Part shown: piece after piece, positions 1-7,415 of the stretch | Layout of the letters: each line of letters starts with the position of its first letter | How positions within the stretch are numbered: position 1 is the first letter of the stretch | Virus record (IMG/VR): IMGVR_UViG_3300017759_000099 | Span: 1 to 22,456 of that record | Length of the DNA stretch: 22,456 bases | Direction: 5' to 3' (one strand) | Origin: a virus | Translations under genes and position numbers: made by a program | Notes under the pieces: model-generated | What the model saw: the letters and a program-made list of their open reading frames with translations, nothing else | Told to the model about the DNA's origin: nothing | Database searches by the model: none

Positions 1-4
1 GGAG

Positions 5-17
5 ACCTAGCCTAGGT
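5..17. repeat. Short inverted repeat just upstream of terL
   Basis: Two 6-base arms, ACCTAG and CTAGGT, are perfect reverse complements separated by one base. They lie between a GGAG (1-4) and the terL start codon at 19. In RNA a 5-bp stem with a 3-base loop is possible, which would shorten the otherwise long distance (14 bases) between GGAG and the ATG. It could equally be chance, because the window begins here and the upstream context is missing. Confidence 0.35.
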
Positions 18-18
18 T

Positions 19-1554
19 ATGTCAACACAAGAGCAAATCAGAATAGCTGCTGAAAGTGATCTTGTAACATTTATCAGACTAGTAGCACCAGAGCAGATAC
101 TAGGGCAAGCACATGAGGATGTCTGTAACTGGTGGACAAGACCTGACTCAAAGACACATCAACTTCTACTCTTTCCTAGAGACCACGGAAAATCAAGATT
201 AATTGCTTTTAGGGTAGCTTGGGAGTTGACAAAGAATCCAACTTTGCGTATACTATACATATCAGCTACAGCTAACCTTGCTGAGAAACAACTAGGTTTT
301 ATCAAAGGCATACTGACCTCAGAGATATACAGAAGGTATTGGCCTGAACACGTAAACTTTGATGAAGGTAAACGAACACGATGGACTAACTCAGAGATTA
401 TGTTAGATCACCCATTGAGGAAAAAAGAAAATGTTAGAGACCCTTCGATCTTTACTGGTGGACTCACTACTTCGCTTACAGGCTTACATTGCGACATTGC
501 TGTCCTCGATGACTGCGTGGTGTATGAAAATGCTTACACAGGCGAAGGACGCAATAAAGTCAAAAGCCAGTACTCTCTTCTCTCGTCTATTGAAGGCGCT
601 GAAGCTAAAGAGTGGGTAGTAGGAACTAGGTATCACCCTGCTGATCTATACAACGATCTACTACAGATGACAGAGGATCAGTACAATCTAAGAGGTGATA
701 AGATAGGTGAGGACAGTATCTATGAGGTATTTGAGAAACCTGTAGAAGAAAGAGGAGATGGAACAGGAGAGTTTCTTTGGCCTAGAACCCAACGCAAAGA
801 CGGTAAGTGGTTTGGGTTTGACATGAAGATACTAGCAAAGAAACGTGGTCAGTACTTAGACAAAGGGCAGTTTAGAGCACAGTACTACAATGACCCTACA
901 GATCCTGACAACGTACCTGTCTCGCCAGATAAGTTTCAGTACTACGAAAGAAAACACATTAGAGAAGAAAATGGATTTATCTTCTACAAACAAAATAGAC
1001 TGAACGTATTTGCTGCTGTTGATTTTGCTTTTAGTTTAAACAAACGTGCTGACTATACAGCCATAGTGGTGGTAGGAATTGACTCAGAAAACAACATCTA
1101 CGTCTTGGACATCGACAGATTCAGGACTGACAGAATATCTGATTACTTCGAAAACATACTCCACATGTCAAACAAGTGGTCATTCAGAAAACTTAGAGCA
1201 GAAACAACAGTTGCACAAATGGCAATCGTCAAGCAACTCAAAGAACTTATCAAGCAACACGGACTAGCTATAAGCATTGATGAGTACAGACCTAACAAAA
1301 GTCAAGGTAATAAACAAGAACGCATAGCTTCAATACTTGAGCCACGTTATGATAACATGAGTATATGGCACTATAGAGGCGGCAACACTCAACTACTAGA
1401 GGAAGAGTTGTCATCTAGAAACCCTGCTCACGATGATATTATAGATGCTTTAGCCTCAGTTATTGACATGGCTGTCAAGCCAGCTAGAACAATACGTAGG
1501 AGTAAAGATAACGTGGTACAGTTTAATTCTAGATTCGGTGGGGTATCCTTCTAA
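19..1554 (+). CDS. terL: Terminase large subunit (packaging ATPase/nuclease)
   Basis: This 511-residue protein is the motor that pumps genomic DNA into the prohead through the portal and cuts it. The N-terminal ATPase carries a Walker A-like PRDHGKS (residues 53-59), a Walker B IAVLDD (160-165) and a coupling-type motif VGTRYHP (201-207). The C-terminal RNase H-like nuclease shows VDFAF with D335, D345 in RADYTA, E395 in RAETT and the HDDIIDAL cluster (D472, D473, D476). Length and domain order are normal for the family. The ATG at 19 is the first possible start in the window. The stop shares one base with the portal start, so the two are probably translationally coupled. No small terminase subunit is visible; it would have to lie upstream. 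Function is confident from the motifs; the exact subfamily is not. Confidence 0.95.
   Translation: MSTQEQIRIAAESDLVTFIRLVAPEQILGQAHEDVCNWWTRPDSKTHQLLLFPRDHGKSRLIAFRVAWELTKNPTLRILYISATANLAEKQLGFIKGILTSEIYRRYWPEHVNFDEGKRTRWTNSEIMLDHPLRKKENVRDPSIFTGGLTTSLTGLHCDIAVLDDCVVYENAYTGEGRNKVKSQYSLLSSIEGAEAKEWVVGTRYHPADLYNDLLQMTEDQYNLRGDKIGEDSIYEVFEKPVEERGDGTGEFLWPRTQRKDGKWFGFDMKILAKKRGQYLDKGQFRAQYYNDPTDPDNVPVSPDKFQYYERKHIREENGFIFYKQNRLNVFAAVDFAFSLNKRADYTAIVVVGIDSENNIYVLDIDRFRTDRISDYFENILHMSNKWSFRKLRAETTVAQMAIVKQLKELIKQHGLAISIDEYRPNKSQGNKQERIASILEPRYDNMSIWHYRGGNTQLLEEELSSRNPAHDDIIDALASVIDMAVKPARTIRRSKDNVVQFNSRFGGVSF
226..254 (+). promoter_or_regulatory. Sigma70-like promoter match inside terL (weak)
   Basis: TTGACA at 226-231 is followed after exactly 17 bases by TATACT at 249-254, which is 11 of 12 consensus positions. 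It lies within terL coding sequence (about residues 70-79). TTGACA is common in this window, so a match by chance is quite possible. Only its position and spacing support it. Confidence 0.2.
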
Positions 1555-3308
1555 TGGCTGGAACAACTATTGACCTGCAGACTATGATTGATCCACACAG
1601 TCTTGCAGTAGATATTGCAGATCGCTGGACAAAGTGGAACAACGCAAGGCGTCCAAAGATTGAAGAGTGGAAAGAGTTACGTAACTATATTTACGCTACG
1701 GACACAAGAACTACATCCAACAGTAAACTACCTTGGACTAACAGTACGACTACACCAAAGCTAACACAAATAGCTGACAACCTACACGCTAACTATTTCT
1801 CAGCTTTATTTCCACAGAAGCGTTTCTTTAGGTTTGAAGCTCACGATGAAGACTCAAATGTAAAGTCTAAGCGTGACGTTATCCAATCTTACATGGAAAA
1901 CAAAATACGTCAATCTAGTTTTGAAAACACTGTAAGTAAACTTATTAACGACTACATTCAGTACGGCAACTGTTTTGCTACAGTAGAGTTTGCTAGAGAC
2001 TATACGGAGTATGAAGATGGAGAGCTTTCTGTCAACTATGTTGGACCTAAGCTTGTCAGGATTTCTCCATTTGACATCTGCTTCAACCCAGTTGCTTCAA
2101 GTTTCGGAGATAGCCCTAAAATTGTCCGTTCAGTTTTAACTACAGGTGAGCTATCTAGACAAATAGAAGAGACTGTTGACAATGCATACCTGAAACAAAT
2201 CTTTGACAGGATGCTGACAAACAGAGCTTCAGTAAACGGCTACGGTGGTAGCGATGTAGACGTAGACAAAGCTCACGCATTTACTGCTGATGGTTTTACT
2301 AATCTAAATGAGTACTACGAGTCAGACTACGTAGAGCTTATGACATTCTACGGTGACATCTACGATAACGATACTAACACCTTCCATAAGAATAGAGTTA
2401 TTACTATCGTAGACAGAGCCTACGTAATACTAAACGAACAAAATCCAAACTGGTTAGGCAAGTCTTCTATCTTTCATGCAGGTTGGAGAGACCGTCCAGA
2501 CAATCTTTATTCTATGGGACCACTTGACAATCTTGTAGGAATGCAGTATCGTATAGATCACCTAGAGAACCTCAAGGCTGATGTCTTTGATCAGATAGCC
2601 TACCCTATCATTAAGATCAGAGGTGACGTAGAGGACTTTGACTTTGAGCCAGCAGCACGTATATACATGGGTGAAGAGGGTGACGTAGGTTACCTAGCTC
2701 CTGACCCAACAGCACTAAACGCTGACTTCCAAATACAGAACCTAGAAGCTAAGATGGAAATGATGGCTGGTGCTCCAAGAGAAGCTATGGGTATCCGTAG
2801 TGCAGGAGAGAAAACAGCCTTTGAGGTTCAGCAGTTGATGACTGCAGCAGGACGTATTTTTCAACACAAGACTGCACACTTTGAAAGAGTATTCTTAGAG
2901 CCTATACTAAACGCAATGCTTGAGGCGGCTAGACGTAATATGGATATTGCGGATACAGTTAGAGTTCTTAATGATGATACAGGTTTATTCTTCTTTGAAC
3001 AAATTACAAAAGAAGACATAATGGCTAACGGTAAGATTGTACCTATGGGTGCTAGACACTTTGCTGAAAGAGCACAGAGAGTACAAAGCTTGACACAACT
3101 TTATCAGATTAAACTCTCTGATCCAACGGTGGCTGTACACTTGTCAGGTAAAGAGTTTGCAAGAATCTTAGCTGATGAGCTAGGAGAGCCAGCACTATTT
3201 AGTGAGAACATAACTGTAACTGAACAACTTGAGACACAACGTATTAGTACTGAGGCTGAAGTACAATACAATGAGGAACAAGAGATAGCCATAGAAAAGG
3301 GTCTATAA
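1554..3308 (+). CDS. Portal (head-tail connector) protein
   Basis: This 584-residue protein sits directly after terL and before the scaffold and capsid genes, the place of the portal, the ring at one capsid vertex through which DNA passes and to which the tail attaches. The N-terminus (residues 10-40) has a charged helix rich in Trp and Arg, as in podovirus connectors, and a long middle part alternates beta and helix. Around residues 400-440 is an Ala/Met-rich stretch (MMAGAPREAMGIRSAGEKTAFEVQ lies here), resembling the region before the tunnel helix in portal proteins. The C-terminus is a Glu/Gln-rich helix. It is slightly longer than T7 gp8 (536 residues). The start ATG overlaps the terL stop by one base. 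The call rests on position, size and general resemblance. Confidence 0.85.
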   Translation: MAGTTIDLQTMIDPHSLAVDIADRWTKWNNARRPKIEEWKELRNYIYATDTRTTSNSKLPWTNSTTTPKLTQIADNLHANYFSALFPQKRFFRFEAHDEDSNVKSKRDVIQSYMENKIRQSSFENTVSKLINDYIQYGNCFATVEFARDYTEYEDGELSVNYVGPKLVRISPFDICFNPVASSFGDSPKIVRSVLTTGELSRQIEETVDNAYLKQIFDRMLTNRASVNGYGGSDVDVDKAHAFTADGFTNLNEYYESDYVELMTFYGDIYDNDTNTFHKNRVITIVDRAYVILNEQNPNWLGKSSIFHAGWRDRPDNLYSMGPLDNLVGMQYRIDHLENLKADVFDQIAYPIIKIRGDVEDFDFEPAARIYMGEEGDVGYLAPDPTALNADFQIQNLEAKMEMMAGAPREAMGIRSAGEKTAFEVQQLMTAAGRIFQHKTAHFERVFLEPILNAMLEAARRNMDIADTVRVLNDDTGLFFFEQITKEDIMANGKIVPMGARHFAERAQRVQSLTQLYQIKLSDPTVAVHLSGKEFARILADELGEPALFSENITVTEQLETQRISTEAEVQYNEEQEIAIEKGL

Positions 3309-3309
3309 T

Positions 3310-3396
3310 ATGTATGGTATGAAAAAGAAACCTATGAAAAAGAAACCAATGGAAAAGAAAAAGAAGCCAGTAAAAAAGAAGCCTATGAAAAAATAA
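3310..3396 (+). CDS. Lys-rich tandem-repeat microprotein
   Basis: This 28-residue ORF lies one base after the portal stop, with an AGGG ribosome-binding-like sequence at 3297-3300. After MYG, the protein is built from imperfect repeats of about five residues of the type MKKKP, with variants MEKKKKP and VKKKP. It has about 16 lysines and a single acidic residue. It is in the same frame as the next gene, separated from it by one TAA, so stop-codon readthrough would fuse the two. A peptide so basic could bind DNA, scaffold or capsid interior, but there is no evidence for a function. It could also be a translated leader whose ribosomes re-initiate at 3397. I remember similar Lys-Pro-Met repeat peptides in marine phages, without a known role. 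Confidence 0.6.
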   Translation: MYGMKKKPMKKKPMEKKKKPVKKKPMKK

Positions 3397-3639
3397 ATGA
3401 AGGCTGCTTGGTTTAAAAAATGTAAGACGCAAGAAGACAAGGACAAGATCAAACAAAAGATTATGTCCAACTCAGAAAGTCTTCTGCTTCTCGAAGAGAT
3501 TCTTGAGTCTATGCTTGAGGATAGACCAACTGTGGCTGACTATGACAGCCCTGCTTGGTCACACAAAATGGCTGATCGTATCGGCTACAACAGAGCACTA
3601 ACCCAAGTGCTTGATCTTATTAACCTAGATAAGGAATAA
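3397..3639 (+). CDS. Hypothetical 80-residue head-region protein
   Basis: I do not recognise this small protein. It starts with a basic segment (MKAAWFKKCK), followed by a leucine/glutamate-rich amphipathic helix (residues 24-43) and a second helix containing the NRALTQVLDLI segment near the C-terminus. It is probably soluble and all-helical. The ATG directly follows the stop of the Lys-rich peptide (TAA then ATG) with no Shine-Dalgarno of its own, so it probably depends on re-initiation. Its place between portal and scaffold suggests a head assembly or packaging accessory, which is inference. Confidence 0.75.
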   Translation: MKAAWFKKCKTQEDKDKIKQKIMSNSESLLLLEEILESMLEDRPTVADYDSPAWSHKMADRIGYNRALTQVLDLINLDKE

Positions 3640-3643
3640 CATT

Positions 3644-4414
3644 ATGGTATTTACTACTGATAATACTGCAACCACACAGGAAGATCAGAACAACGAGAAT
3701 CAAGGACAGGAAACCCCTCAACAGGAATCTTTTCTTGATAAACTTGTACAGGCAAAGGGTGAGAACTGGAAAAATCCTGAAGTGTTAGCCAAAGGTAAAT
3801 TAGAAGCTGATGGCTACATTAAAAATCTTGAAGACCAACTCAGTCAAATGAGGGAAGACTTGAAGAAACAGGAATACAAAAACGAAGTTCTTGACCAACT
3901 TCAGACCAAGGCCGCTGAAACTACTGCAGCGACTAATGAAGTGCCTAATAATAACAGTAGCACTAAAGAACAGAACACCACTGCAACCTTTAGTGAGGAA
4001 GACCTGAAGAGCCTTGTAGAAAAGACACTAGGTCAGCGAGAGTTGGAAGCTAAAGTTCAAGGCAACCTACAACTCGTTGATAAAGAACTAGAGGGAAGCT
4101 TTGGCACTGAAGCCAAGGTTCAAATCGAAAAGAAAGCTGAAGAGCTTGGTATGTCAATAGATCGTTTACGGGACATTGCTGCTGAGTCACCCAACGCATT
4201 CTTCGCTCTTATAGGTGAGAACAAACGTCCAGCTAATCCTATGGTTAGTGGGTCAGTTCGAACCGAAGGTGTCAACATGCAGTCCTCTACGGAGCGAGAT
4301 TTTAATTACTATCAGAAACTACGTAGAGAAAATCGTAACTTGTACTATTCTGCTAAGACGCAACAACAAATGTTCGAGGACAAAAACCGTCTTGGCGAAA
4401 AGTTTGGTGCATAA
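3644..4414 (+). CDS. Scaffolding protein
   Basis: This 256-residue hydrophilic protein lies directly before the major capsid gene. The first 28 residues are rich in Gln, Asn, Thr and acidic residues. Residues about 55-90 form a heptad-like charged helix (LEDQLSQMREDLKKQE), followed by an Asn/Thr/Ser-rich linker (about 90-115) and further helices. The C-terminal 40 residues are basic and aromatic (NYYQKLRRENRNLYYSA), as expected for a capsid-binding tail. Scaffolds form the temporary core around which the coat shell assembles. Composition, coiled-coil character and position together make the call; sequence similarity in this family is usually weak. The ATG at 3644 is preceded by AAGGA at 3631-3635. 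Confidence 0.85.
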   Translation: MVFTTDNTATTQEDQNNENQGQETPQQESFLDKLVQAKGENWKNPEVLAKGKLEADGYIKNLEDQLSQMREDLKKQEYKNEVLDQLQTKAAETTAATNEVPNNNSSTKEQNTTATFSEEDLKSLVEKTLGQRELEAKVQGNLQLVDKELEGSFGTEAKVQIEKKAEELGMSIDRLRDIAAESPNAFFALIGENKRPANPMVSGSVRTEGVNMQSSTERDFNYYQKLRRENRNLYYSAKTQQQMFEDKNRLGEKFGA

Positions 4415-4429
4415 TAAAGGAACTTAGAC

Positions 4430-5395
4430 ATGGCAATGACCACATCTAATACCTCGTTCCTGCAACGTGCTCAGGTCTATTCATCAGAATTAAAAGAAAT
4501 TCTGCGTGACGAGATGATGGCACAACGATATGTGCGTATGCTTGATGGTTTTCCTGACGGAAACACTTTCAACATTCCATCTATCGGTCAGGCACAGGTA
4601 GATAACTACTCAGAAGATAGTGCGGTCACCTATCGTCCACTCGACACAGGTAACTTCACATTTACAGTCGATAAGTATCTATCATCAGCTACTTATATGA
4701 CAAAGAAAGCAGAGCAAGACACATTCTATTCTTCAGAATTAATGTCACGCTTTGTACCTGAACAAGAACGTGCAATCATGGAGCACTTCGAGACAACCAC
4801 TCTCGCTGCCCCTGAAGCTGGCGTATCAGCAAACTCATCAGAATCAATCAACAGCATCTCAATGCGTGTTGGTTCTACTGGTACAGGTGAAGTTATCACC
4901 TTAAAAGAATTTGCTTATGCACGTTACGCTCTGAAAAAACAGAACGTTCCAGACAGCAACTTGGTAGCCATCGTTGATCCGTCTGTTGAGTACACACTTA
5001 ACACATTGAGCAACGTAATAAACGTGTCAAACAACCCACGTTTTGAAGGACTAGTTCGTGATGGTATAGCAACTGGTATGCGTTTCGTAGCAAACGTATA
5101 TGGGTTTGACGTATACTGCTCAAACTTCCTACCAACAGCAACCGACAACGCACTACCAGACTTAGCTGCTGCTAACCAAGACTACTCATCAACAAACGGT
5201 GTAGTTAACTTGTTCTTCTCAGCAGACCAGTCTGTAAACCCATTCGTGGGTGCGTTCCGTCAACAACCTGAAGTAGACTACGATTATAACAAAGACTTCC
5301 AAAGACACGAGTTTGTAACAACTGCTCGTTATGGTGTCAAGTTGTATCGTCCTGAAAACATGGTTCGTGTTGTCACGAAACCAACAGTAGCGTAA
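4430..5395 (+). CDS. Major capsid protein
   Basis: This 321-residue protein occupies the capsid position after the scaffold gene and has the length and balanced composition of an HK97-fold coat protein. The N-terminal part contains helix-forming AQVYSSELKEIL, then a strand-rich stretch (TFNIPSIGQAQVDNY) and the segment FTFTVDKYLSSATYMT, resembling the E-loop/spine-helix region. The C-terminal third contains the VANVYGFDVYCSNFL and ARYGVKLYRPENMVRV strands, close to what T7-like and marine podovirus coat proteins show. AAAGGA at 4416-4421 sets the ATG at 4430. A strong GGAGG follows directly after its stop for the next gene. The HK97 fold is inferred. Confidence 0.9.
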   Translation: MAMTTSNTSFLQRAQVYSSELKEILRDEMMAQRYVRMLDGFPDGNTFNIPSIGQAQVDNYSEDSAVTYRPLDTGNFTFTVDKYLSSATYMTKKAEQDTFYSSELMSRFVPEQERAIMEHFETTTLAAPEAGVSANSSESINSISMRVGSTGTGEVITLKEFAYARYALKKQNVPDSNLVAIVDPSVEYTLNTLSNVINVSNNPRFEGLVRDGIATGMRFVANVYGFDVYCSNFLPTATDNALPDLAAANQDYSSTNGVVNLFFSADQSVNPFVGAFRQQPEVDYDYNKDFQRHEFVTTARYGVKLYRPENMVRVVTKPTVA

Positions 5396-5407
5396 GGAGG
5401 TAGACTA

Positions 5408-5881
5408 ATGAGTTATGTAAACGCAGACGGTCTAGAGGTTCTTACCGCAGGTGAACAGGGAACTCCAGCAAAGCGTGGGACTTCTCTTTCAAGTCAGAAG
5501 AAATCATTGGTGATGAATATCACAGGAACAGAAGTTCCTTCATCTGTGGCAACTCCACAAGATCACGATGCTTTCATTCCAGCAGGTTCGTATATTACTT
5601 CTGCTAGTCTTATTGTCTCAACAGCTTTCACCTCAGGTGGTTCAGCTACATTGACAATAGGTACTTACACTCAAGCTGGTGCTGCAGTTGATGCCGATGG
5701 TATTGACGCAACGATTGCTTTGGCTGCTATTGGTGCAGATAAAGCAGTAGCTTGTAATGGTGCAGCAGTAGGCGGTACAGCAACTGTTGGTGGTGCAGAT
5801 GTTTATGTCGAAGCTATCTATGGTACAGCAGCATTTACTGCTGGTGAAGCCAAGTTGGTTATCGAATACATCGAGCCTTAA
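5408..5881 (+). CDS. Capsid decoration-like beta-rich protein
   Basis: This 157-residue protein is rich in Ala, Gly, Thr and Val with few aromatic or charged residues, the profile of a beta-sandwich surface protein. It opens with an NADGLEVL segment that I associate with virion proteins next to capsid genes in marine phages. It continues with IPAGSYITSASLIVST and a Gly-rich SGGSATLTIGTY segment, and ends with an FTAGEAKLVIEYI strand. A perfect GGAGG at 5396-5400 sets the ATG at 5408, suggesting high expression as for a structural protein. It probably decorates the capsid exterior. The alternative is a neck or tail component. It is the last gene before the hairpin at 5891. Confidence 0.7.
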   Translation: MSYVNADGLEVLTAGEQGTPAKRGTSLSSQKKSLVMNITGTEVPSSVATPQDHDAFIPAGSYITSASLIVSTAFTSGGSATLTIGTYTQAGAAVDADGIDATIALAAIGADKAVACNGAAVGGTATVGGADVYVEAIYGTAAFTAGEAKLVIEYIEP

Positions 5882-5890
5882 ATAAGCTTT

Positions 5891-5912
5891 GGGTGTTCCT
5901 TCGGGAGCACCC
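5891..5912 (+). terminator. UUCG-tetraloop hairpin after the head genes
   Basis: GGGTGTTCC and GGAGCACCC pair over nine base pairs (eight Watson-Crick, one G-T) around a TTCG loop closed by C-G, the exceptionally stable cUUCGg tetraloop. It begins nine bases after the decoration gene stop. There is no run of T behind it, so it is either an attenuating terminator or an RNA-stabilising/processing hairpin. Its location after the highly expressed coat genes parallels the terminator that follows gene 10 in T7. Confidence 0.75.
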
Positions 5913-5932
5913 TACTTAACTAGGAGATTTTA

Positions 5933-6391
5933 ATGGCAAACGTAAACCACTCTACTTTAACTGACCCCTTTTTACACGAACCTAAAGGCGTTGCCGCAGC
6001 AAGTAGTGGTGACGTTTACCTAGCTAACGGTTCAGGATCAGGTTCTTGGACATCTAGACAGTCCATGTTAACCGTACAGTTTCCAGATATTTCTACTGCA
6101 AGTGATTTGTATGTACCTATTCCTTACGCAGGAACTATAACTAAAATACAAAGTGCTCTAACAGCAGCTATATCTGGTGGCGATGCTGTATTTACTATAA
6201 CTAATTCAGCAGGTGCTTCAATGGGAACCCTTACTATAACTCAGTCAGGTTCTGCTGCAGGTGACGTAGATACACTAGCTCCCTCATCAAATAATACAGT
6301 TACAGCAGGAAGTTTTATAAAGATAGCGTGTGCAGGTGCACCAAGCTCACACGTTGAAGCTTGCATAGTTATCTGCGTGGATGGATCATAA
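5933..6391 (+). CDS. Beta-rich virion surface protein
   Basis: This 152-residue protein starts with a conserved-looking segment (FLHEPKGVAAASSGDVYLANG, residues about 13-33, followed by a Gly/Ser linker and Trp) that I associate with phage virion proteins displayed on the head or tail. The rest is a Gly/Ala/Thr-rich beta domain (PYAGTITKIQSALTAAISGG, then a strand-rich Thr repeat). Its composition and the pattern of a Pro-Tyr/Ala-Gly strand followed by SGG and a TI strand resemble the protein encoded just before the hairpin. AGGAG at 5921-5925 sets the start. A head fibre, decoration protein or neck component are all possible. Its stop shares one base with the tail tube A start. Confidence 0.65.
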   Translation: MANVNHSTLTDPFLHEPKGVAAASSGDVYLANGSGSGSWTSRQSMLTVQFPDISTASDLYVPIPYAGTITKIQSALTAAISGGDAVFTITNSAGASMGTLTITQSGSAAGDVDTLAPSSNNTVTAGSFIKIACAGAPSSHVEACIVICVDGS

Positions 6392-7113
6392 TGAAAACAA
6401 CTCTGTTACAATTAGTACAGTCTATACTATCAGACATGGACTCAGAAGAAGTTAACGGTATCTCTGATACTATAGAAGCGCAACAGGTAGCCTCAGTTGT
6501 AGAGGATACTTACTACAATATTATAGCAGCTAGAGAAATACCAGAGCATAACAAACTGCTTTCACTAACTGCTGTATCAAACTCAGCTAAACCAACACAC
6601 TTCAAGTACCCTACTAGAACCAAAGTAATAACTAGGATTGATTACAATGTAGGTACTGTTTCGAGTAAAGACTTTAGAGAAATAGAGTTCGTAGATCCTA
6701 TGACCTTTATTGACAGGATGAGTGAGACTGGTTTACTCGTAGAAACCTTTGACGGTGCTGTAGACATATACGTTCTAAACGATACTGCACCTTCATACTA
6801 CACCTCATTTGACGATGAGTATATTATTATGAATGCTTACGAAGTAAGTAAAGAGGCTACACTACAGGCTGACAAGACTAGAGCTTGGGGTTCAACTTAC
6901 CCAACTTTTTCTCAGACAGACAGCTTTGAGCCTGACTTAGACAACACACTAATGCCTTTACTCTTGGCAGAAGCTAAGTCAACTTGCATGAGTTTATTCA
7001 AGGGTGGTCCTGACCCTAAGGTTGATCAGGCTGCACGTAGACTAAAATCTTACGTACAAAATGACCAGTACAAAACAAGGATAAAATCAGTAAATCAATA
7101 CGGAAGAACCTGA
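6391..7113 (+). CDS. Tail tubular protein A (adaptor)
   Basis: This 240-residue protein is at the gp11 position of T7-like phages, just before the large tail tube protein B. Tube A forms the ring connecting portal and nozzle. The N-terminal 45 residues are helical (LLQLVQSILSDMDSEEVN, then AQQVASVVEDTYYNII), typical of gp11-type proteins. The centre is strand-rich with aromatic residues, and the C-terminal part is a helix (LLLAEAKSTCMSLF). It is somewhat longer than T7 gp11 (196 residues). I chose the ATG at 6391, which overlaps the previous stop by one base. An upstream TTG in frame at 6361 would overlap that gene by 30 bases and is less likely. Confidence 0.85.
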   Translation: MKTTLLQLVQSILSDMDSEEVNGISDTIEAQQVASVVEDTYYNIIAAREIPEHNKLLSLTAVSNSAKPTHFKYPTRTKVITRIDYNVGTVSSKDFREIEFVDPMTFIDRMSETGLLVETFDGAVDIYVLNDTAPSYYTSFDDEYIIMNAYEVSKEATLQADKTRAWGSTYPTFSQTDSFEPDLDNTLMPLLLAEAKSTCMSLFKGGPDPKVDQAARRLKSYVQNDQYKTRIKSVNQYGRT

Positions 7114-7415
7114 TGATTGATATAGAGACCGACACAGTAAACCAACGCTGTGTTATAAAGTCTGACAAAATGATGTCAGAAATTTATGTAGAAAAAGAAA
7201 ACAGTGGTTACATATTTTTTATAATTAAATTTGAAAAAGGTAAAGTACCACAAGAATTATCAGGCAGATACTCAAGCCTAGAAAAAGGTAAACAAGCTGT
7301 AGAAAGTTACCTAAGAGATAAAGCTAAAACTAAATCTCTTCAACGTACAGAGTATGCAGCAAAAAGAGAGATAGAACGTAATGGCTCAAAGTCTAAGTCA
7401 GAAGGCAGTCAATAA
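7113..7415 (+). CDS. Hypothetical 100-residue protein between the tail tube genes
   Basis: I do not recognise this protein. It is a charged, probably alpha/beta protein (strands EIYVEKENSGYIFFIIKF, residues 23-40) with a basic C-terminal helix and Lys/Ser tail. Its ATG shares one base with the tail tube A stop. Its last 35 bases overlap the beginning of tail tube B in another frame, the longest gene overlap in the window. Small genes at this place occur in several marine T7-like phages, and they are not known to be essential structural components. A minor virion or assembly role is inference. Confidence 0.65.
   Translation: MIDIETDTVNQRCVIKSDKMMSEIYVEKENSGYIFFIIKFEKGKVPQELSGRYSSLEKGKQAVESYLRDKAKTKSLQRTEYAAKREIERNGSKSKSEGSQ

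Noticed and set aside
3372-3378. AAAAAAG in the correct phase for a -1 frameshift within the Lys-rich peptide
   Set aside because: A slip would add only about 12 residues before a stop and does not join the next gene, which is already in frame. Such A-runs are expected from lysine codons.
3244-3456. A minus-strand 70-residue ORF rich in Phe, Leu and Trp, looking like a membrane protein
   Set aside because: It is the reverse of the Lys-rich repeat peptide (AAA/AAG codons read as TTT/CTT). It overlaps three plus-strand genes and has no ribosome binding site, so the hydrophobicity is an artefact.
4250-4265. A GTTCGAACC sequence resembling the T-loop of a tRNA
   Set aside because: It is within the scaffold coding sequence, with no acceptor, D or anticodon stems at the right distances.
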